26,997 bases of DNA from an uncultured Collinsella sp. (GTDB lineage: Bacteria > Actinomycetota > Coriobacteriia > Coriobacteriales > Coriobacteriaceae). Positions 22,754 through 26,997 of the stretch are shown here, one piece after another. The position numbers were made by a program, and so were the translations under genes. Position 1 is the stretch's first letter. The number at the start of each line of letters is the position of its first letter. The stretch spans positions 1 through 26,997 of the forward strand of contig CABSMK010000004.1 of the NCBI GenBank assembly GCA_902478825.1, written 5' to 3'. Below the pieces are notes generated by a model, which searched no databases, had not been told where the DNA came from, and saw nothing but the letters and a program-made list of their open reading frames with translations.

Positions 22754-24778
22754 TTAGCGTCGACGCTTCCAGATAATGCCGAGCATGATGACGATGATGC
22801 CGCCGATAAGGCATGCGCCAACTACTGCCAGCGTGCGGTCTCCCGTTGCGGCGAGCTTACCGGTCGTCTTCTTGGTGATAACCTTCGTGGTCGCCGTGTC
22901 CGTCTTAGGCGAGGGCTTAGGCGTCGGGGCCGGTGTGGGCGTGGGGTCCACGGCAGCGGAGCCAAAGCTGATGGTGCCGGCGAGCCCGGCCATCTTGCTC
23001 TCCCAGCCGTTCTGCCCAATCAGCGCCCTCAGCGCCGCCTCGCACGTGCCCCACTCGGTGTACTTGGTGGCGTTTGCGAAGGTGGGGAAGTCGGTCGTGT
23101 TGGTGATGATGTAGTTGTTGGTGGCGACGGTATAGGTCTTGGTGGGATCGAGCGTGCTGCCGTCTTTGGTGAGTGTGGCACTCACAATGCGCTTGCCTTC
23201 GGGCTGCGTCCAATCAATCGTCACGTTGATGCCGCCAAAGGAGAGAACGCTGCCAGAGTCATCGCGCCACTTGTACTTGTCTTGCGCCTCCTGCTCGGTG
23301 TGACCGGCCGCCACATAAGCCTGCTGAAGCTCGTAGCTGTCGTTGCAATCGTCGCTAATTTGTAGCGAGTGCTCGAGCGCTGCGAGGAAGTCCGCGCCGG
23401 TCATGGTCCAGGTCTCCACGGTGTTGCCGTAGGGCGAGATGGCGATGACGTTGCCGGCGGTCACGTTGCCCGCCGCGATGCCGCCGCGGATGCCGCCAGC
23501 GTTTTCGATAGCGAGGTCTGCGCCCGTCAAGGCAAGATAGGAGCCGCAAATCACGTGGCCGATGGTCTGGGCTTTGGTGGTGTCGTCCTCCTTGCTGGGG
23601 CGGAAATCGGTGGTGCGCACCATTTCCCAACCATGCGTGCCTGCGGCGTCCTCGCCGTAGAAATAGTTGGTGGTGGATGTGCCGAGCATCTTGTTCGATT
23701 CGTTTTCAAAGGCCTCGTCGAGCGGCTTGATCTTGTTGCGGACGGCTTCAAGGCAGCTTTGGTAGTCGGAGCCCTTGTCGGGGTCTGCCAAAAGGTCGTT
23801 GACGTTCTTGGCGGTGTAGAGCTTCTCATCGCTGCCGTCTGCAGGGACCGTGACCGTGTCATCGTCGGTCGTCTCGGTGCCATTGGTGTCGTACTTGTGC
23901 GGAATGGAAAGCAGCCCCACCTCGGCAAAGGCGCTGCCTGCCTCGACAACGTGGATCGTCTTGCCGTCGGCTCCCGTCACCTTCTCGTTAAGGTTGATGT
24001 GCTCGTGGCCTGCGATAAGGGCATCGACGCCACGGAGTCGCGTGGCAAAGGTCTTGGCGTCGAGCGTGTGCGCGATACACACAACAACATCGCAGTCCTC
24101 CTTGCGCAGCTGCTCTGCCTCGGCATTGATGGCGTTCGCGGCACTCGAGAACGACGTACCCGCGACCAGGTCCGCGCGCAGCGAGGATTCCAGCGACTCA
24201 TCCATGGCACCCACGACGCCGACCTTGATTTTGTAGTCGAATGTGGAGTGATCCTCGCTATCCTCCCAGGTGCGATCGAGCGTCTTCGTGATGCTCGAGC
24301 TCCATACGCCGCTCGTAGACTTTGCGTTCGCGCAGAGCATGGCGAAGGGCGTGCCGGTGGTGCTGTAGCCGGTCATGGTGCGGAGTTTGTCCGCGCCGTA
24401 GCTCCAGTCGTGGTTGCCTGGCGTGGTCGCGTCGTAGCCGTCGGCGTAGAAGGTGTCCATGAGCTCGGCGATGCTCTTGCCCTCGCTCATGGTGGCAAAG
24501 GACTGCCCGTGGAAGGTATCGCCCGCATCGAGCAAAAGATCGGGGGCGCTGCTTTGGGCGCTATAGAGAACCGCCAGTCCGTCAAAGCCCACAGTGCCGG
24601 TGCCTTTGCTTGCGTTGTAGCTGTACTTGTAGCTGCCGTGGATATCGTTGGTGTGCATGACGGTCACAGAGCCGTCAATAGCGGCGGGCAGGTTCCCCGC
24701 GAAAGCGAGGCTTGGGATGCCTGCGAGCGCGCCGGCAAACAACGCGGCGGCTAACGCAAGGCGGGGGAGTCTTTTCAT
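22754..24778 (-). CDS. Wall-anchored bifunctional UDP-sugar hydrolase / 5'-nucleotidase
   Basis: Secreted nucleotidase that frees nucleosides and phosphate outside the cell. The 674-aa product has a signal peptide (1-27, cleavage near AFA-GN). The metallophosphoesterase domain shows HTNDIHG (42-48), DAGDTFHG, PGNHDW and AGHEHINL. The C-terminal 5'-nucleotidase domain (about 380-600) has ENAGGIRGGI and NTVETWTMTG. A Pro/Thr-rich spacer (PTPTPAPTPKP) leads to LAATG (642-646), a hydrophobic helix and KRRR: a sorting signal of the LAxTG kind used by class E sortases. AAGGA precedes the ATG. It is monocistronic. Confidence 0.93.
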   Translation of the reverse strand: MKRLPRLALAAALFAGALAGIPSLAFAGNLPAAIDGSVTVMHTNDIHGSYKYSYNASKGTGTVGFDGLAVLYSAQSSAPDLLLDAGDTFHGQSFATMSEGKSIAELMDTFYADGYDATTPGNHDWSYGADKLRTMTGYSTTGTPFAMLCANAKSTSGVWSSSITKTLDRTWEDSEDHSTFDYKIKVGVVGAMDESLESSLRADLVAGTSFSSAANAINAEAEQLRKEDCDVVVCIAHTLDAKTFATRLRGVDALIAGHEHINLNEKVTGADGKTIHVVEAGSAFAEVGLLSIPHKYDTNGTETTDDDTVTVPADGSDEKLYTAKNVNDLLADPDKGSDYQSCLEAVRNKIKPLDEAFENESNKMLGTSTTNYFYGEDAAGTHGWEMVRTTDFRPSKEDDTTKAQTIGHVICGSYLALTGADLAIENAGGIRGGIAAGNVTAGNVIAISPYGNTVETWTMTGADFLAALEHSLQISDDCNDSYELQQAYVAAGHTEQEAQDKYKWRDDSGSVLSFGGINVTIDWTQPEGKRIVSATLTKDGSTLDPTKTYTVATNNYIITNTTDFPTFANATKYTEWGTCEAALRALIGQNGWESKMAGLAGTISFGSAAVDPTPTPAPTPKPSPKTDTATTKVITKKTTGKLAATGDRTLAVVGACLIGGIIVIMLGIIWKRRR

Positions 24779-24842
24779 GGCAGTTTCCTTAGTCCTTAGC
24801 CAGAATGTCTGGTTGAATATCGGATTATCGACATAATATGCG

Positions 24843-24882
24843 AAAACCGCCGCAAGGGCGTCTGTCCCTTTGCGGCGGTTTT
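24843..24882 (-). terminator. Palindromic terminator element, copy C
   Basis: AAAACCGCCGCAAGGG (24843-24858) pairs with CCCTTTGCGGCGGTTTT (24866-24882), one base bulged. On the minus strand it ends GGTTTTCG. It lies in tandem 16 bases past copy D, between the ABC gene and the 5'-nucleotidase start. Confidence 0.8.
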
Positions 24883-24897
24883 GACGTTTGCGCAGAT

Positions 24898-24939
24898 AAA
24901 ACCTACCAAAATAAACCTGTCCCTTTTTGGCAGGTTTTA
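24898..24939 (-). terminator. Palindromic terminator element, copy D
   Basis: On the minus strand it begins TAAAACCTGCCAAAAAGGGA and pairs to ATTTTGGTAGGTTTT. The first TAA is the stop codon of the ABC ATPase gene. Confidence 0.8.
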
Positions 24940-25731
24940 GCTCAGCAGCATGCGGTCGTTGGCGAGCTCGCCGCCCGAGACCTCCTCGAACTTCTGCAGC
25001 AGGTCGGCTACGGTGAGCGACTTCTTCTCATTGCCCGCCACGTCGTAGATCACGTGGCCTTCGTGCATCATGATCAGACGGTTGCCCAGACGGATGGCGT
25101 CGTTCATGTTGTGCGTGACCATGAGCGTGGTCAGGCGGTTCTCGTCGACGATCTCCTCGGTCAGGTTGAGCACCTTAGAGGCCGTCTTGGGGTCGAGGGC
25201 CGCCGTGTGCTCGTCGAGCAGCAGCAGGCGCGGCCTGGTGAGCGTGGCCATCAGCAGGGTGAGTGCCTGGCGCTGGCCGCCCGAGAGCAGGCCGACCTTG
25301 GCGTTGAGACGCGTGTCCAGACCAAGGTCCAGGCGCTTGAGCAGCTCAACGTACTCATCTTTCTCGGCCTTGGTGACGCCCCACGAAAGGCCGCGACGCT
25401 GGCCGCGACGCTTGGCGAGGGCCAGGTTCTCGGCGATCTGCATGTCGGCAGCGGTACCGCGCATGGGGTCCTGAAACACGCGGCCCAGGTACTTGGCGCG
25501 CTGCGACTCGCTCAGGCGCGAGATGTCGGTGCCGTCGAGCTCAATAACGCCCGAATCGAGCGGGTACACGCCGGCGATCATGTTGAGCAGCGTGGACTTG
25601 CCGGCGCCGTTGCCGCCGATCACGGTTACAAAATCGCCGTCATTCAGGGTGAGGTCGACGCCGGTGAGCGCGCGCTTCTCGGTGACGGTGCCCTTGTTAA
25701 AGGTCTTCTTGACGTGCGAGAGCTTAAGCAT
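24937..25731 (-). CDS. ABC importer ATPase, TrpXYZ-like
   Basis: ATPase of an amino-acid (probably aromatic or tryptophan-type) importer. The 264-aa product has Walker A GGNGAGKST (39-47), signature LSGGQRQ and Walker B LLLLDEHTAALD; the DEHTAALD form is typical of the TrpYXZ-like family. The start at 25731 is chosen because homology begins at MLKLSHVKK and the ATG overlaps the permease end by 8 bases; the ATG three codons earlier abuts the ribosome site. The stop is provided by palindrome D. Confidence 0.9.
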   Translation of the reverse strand: MLKLSHVKKTFNKGTVTEKRALTGVDLTLNDGDFVTVIGGNGAGKSTLLNMIAGVYPLDSGVIELDGTDISRLSESQRAKYLGRVFQDPMRGTAADMQIAENLALAKRRGQRRGLSWGVTKAEKDEYVELLKRLDLGLDTRLNAKVGLLSGGQRQALTLLMATLTRPRLLLLDEHTAALDPKTASKVLNLTEEIVDENRLTTLMVTHNMNDAIRLGNRLIMMHEGHVIYDVAGNEKKSLTVADLLQKFEEVSGGELANDRMLLS

Positions 25732-26647
25732 CTGCCTCATCCCCCTTCGTGTAGGAGCTGCGGAGCTTATAGCGCTCCCAAACCACGGGCACGCACAGGG
25801 CCACAGCGACAATCACGGCGGAGAGCAGCTTCATGTCGTTGGCGTCCATGCCCAACTGCAGCACGATGGCGCGGATAAGGAAGTACACCACGGAGCCAAA
25901 AATGGCGGAGGCAAGACGGACGCTAAACTGCGTGAGGCCGCCGGGCAGCAGACGGCCGAGCACCTCACCGATAACAATGGCGGCAAGACCGATAACGATG
26001 GCACCGGTGCCCATACCAATGTCGGCATACTTTTGGCTCTGGCAGATAAGCGCGCCCGAAAGGCCGATGAGGGCGTTGGAGAGCACGAGGGCGATCATCT
26101 TGGTGGAGTTGGTGTTGACGCCCAGGGCGCGGATCATGTACTCGTTGTTGCCGGTGGCGCGCAGCGCCGAGCCGATTTCGGTGCCAAAGAACCAATACAG
26201 GATGGCAACGATAGCCACGGCGAGCAGGATGCCCAAGATGATGGCAACGGTGGACTGCGGCAGACCGGTCATATTGCTGACGGCCGAGAACACGGTGCCC
26301 TTGGCAAGAATGGGCGTATTGGACTTGCCCATGATGCGCAGGTTGATGGACCACAGACTGATCTGGGTGAGGATTCCGGCGAGGATCGCGGGAATCTCAA
26401 AGACGGTGGTCAAAATGCCCGTGACGGCACCCGCGATGGCGCCGGCGCACATACCGGCCAGCACGGCGAGCAGCGGGTCGACGTTGTTATTGACGATGAG
26501 CACAGCGCAGACGCAGCCGCCGAGGGCAAAGCTGCCGTCGCAGGTCATATCGGGAATGTCGAGCAGGCGGAACGTGATAAACACGCCAAGCACCATAATG
26601 CCCCAGAGGACGCCCTGCGAAACGGCGCCCTGCAATGCAATGAGCAT
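25724..26647 (-). CDS. ABC importer permease, TrpXYZ-like
   Basis: Membrane subunit of the same importer, of the branched-chain/sugar-type permease family (BPD_transp_2). The 307-aa product has about eight or nine hydrophobic segments. The loop GTEIGSALRATGNNEYMIRALGVNTN is the conserved region that contacts the ATPase. AGGAGG lies eight bases before the ATG. It is preceded by a 200-bp gap holding a hairpin after the binding-protein gene. Confidence 0.92.
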   Translation of the reverse strand: MLIALQGAVSQGVLWGIMVLGVFITFRLLDIPDMTCDGSFALGGCVCAVLIVNNNVDPLLAVLAGMCAGAIAGAVTGILTTVFEIPAILAGILTQISLWSINLRIMGKSNTPILAKGTVFSAVSNMTGLPQSTVAIILGILLAVAIVAILYWFFGTEIGSALRATGNNEYMIRALGVNTNSTKMIALVLSNALIGLSGALICQSQKYADIGMGTGAIVIGLAAIVIGEVLGRLLPGGLTQFSVRLASAIFGSVVYFLIRAIVLQLGMDANDMKLLSAVIVAVALCVPVVWERYKLRSSYTKGDEADA

Positions 26648-26751
26648 GCTTCATACCTCCTAGGATAGGGTGGACACGTGATTCACCATAATAGCGGTAA
26701 CAATGCATAGAAGAGCTGCGGATAGACGTTTTGTTTTACCTGAAACAAGCA

Positions 26752-26780
26752 GGGCGGACGCCGGTCTACAGCGCCCGCCC
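26752..26780 (-). other. Intra-operon hairpin between binding-protein and permease genes
   Basis: GGGCGG-A-CGC (26752-26761) pairs with GCG-C-CCGCCC (26771-26780), one mismatch. The minus strand continues T GCTTGTTTC with no real T tract. It probably protects or attenuates the message so that binding protein exceeds permease. Confidence 0.4.
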
Positions 26781-26850
26781 CTGTGGCTCAGATATTGAAT
26801 AACGCAGCTAAAGCGCGAGCACGGGCTCTAGACGCATGCCGCGTATAGCA

Positions 26851-26954
26851 TTACGCGTCCAGAGCGGAAAGGTCGATGCCCAGGGCCTCGGCCATCTCGT
26901 CATTCTTGACGACGACCAGGTCCTTGCTCGAGAGGTGCTTGATCGGCATATCCT
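26851..26954 (-). CDS. ABC importer substrate-binding protein, C-terminal fragment
   Basis: Only the last 34 or so codons remain: DMPIKHLSSKDLVVVKND and EMAEALGIDLSALDA, ending in TAA at 26853-26851. This tail is typical of the ABC_sub_bind (TrpX-like) binding proteins and fits the permease and ATPase that follow. The fragment is cut by the contig end: the bases beyond 26954 are adapter, so the reading frame must not be extended. Confidence 0.75.
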
Positions 26955-26997
26955 CTGTCTCTTATACACATCTCCGAGCCCACGAGACATGCGCAGA
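26955..26997. other. Illumina Nextera adapter (non-biological)
   Basis: 26955-26973 is the transposase mosaic end CTGTCTCTTATACACATCT, and 26974-26988 is CCGAGCCCACGAGAC, the Nextera read-2 adapter. The next eight bases ATGCGCAG match, from memory, the i7 index N722, and the final A is the first base of the P7 sequence. This is untrimmed read-through built into the contig end. Confidence 0.98.

Noticed and set aside
26808..26990. 60-codon minus-strand ORF at the right end
   Set aside because: Its N-terminus is translated sequencing adapter and its frame is not that of the binding-protein gene.

Overview
The window looks like one whole contig of a GC-rich Gram-positive bacterium, most likely class Coriobacteriia and Collinsella-like. 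This rests on codon bias, the ClpC, EF-Tu and ribosomal protein sequences, an LAxTG-type sorting signal and the gene set; it is inference, not a database match. The left end cuts into clpC. The right end runs from genomic DNA into Illumina Nextera adapter (26955-26997), so bases after 26954 are not biological.

Much of the contig is a conserved housekeeping backbone in nearly the order known from Bacillus: clpC, disA-ispD-ispF-cysS, rlmB-rae1/yacP, rpmG-secE-nusG, rplK-rplA. Into it are set pepD, a hipBA toxin-antitoxin pair and mntP (between clpC and disA), then a single-chain HTH/HipA-like kinase, tRNA genes and tuf (between rae1 and rpmG). A tRNA-Tyr/Thr/Met-tuf cluster just ahead of secE-nusG-rplKA recalls the E. 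coli tufB region.

Layout: 1-3900 clpC and pepD, each with a terminator. 3917-6545 minus strand: hipA, hipB, mntP and its manganese riboswitch. 6699-12230 plus strand: disA to rae1. 12258-13675 minus strand: the HTH-HipA-like fusion behind a long palindrome. 13823-14880 four tRNAs and a 735-bp gene-free stretch full of inverted repeats. 14977-19014 tuf, rpmG, tRNA-Trp, secE, nusG, rplK and rplA. 19103-26954 minus strand: a metallophosphoesterase coupled to a ParB-like/BMP fusion, an MscS channel, a wall-anchored 5'-nucleotidase, and a TrpXYZ-like ABC importer cut off by the contig end.

The most unusual content is (i) the fused HTH-kinase gene with its self-palindromic promoter, beside a separate conventional hipBA whose three operator copies sit exactly 27 bp apart; (ii) three 56-bp hairpin units at an exact 80-bp period between tRNA genes; (iii) a dispersed palindromic terminator family whose first bases supply the TAA stop codon of three different genes; and (iv) a signal-less ParB-like/BMP fusion protein. 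Regulatory RNA is also visible: a yybP-ykoY riboswitch before mntP and an L1-type leader before rplA.
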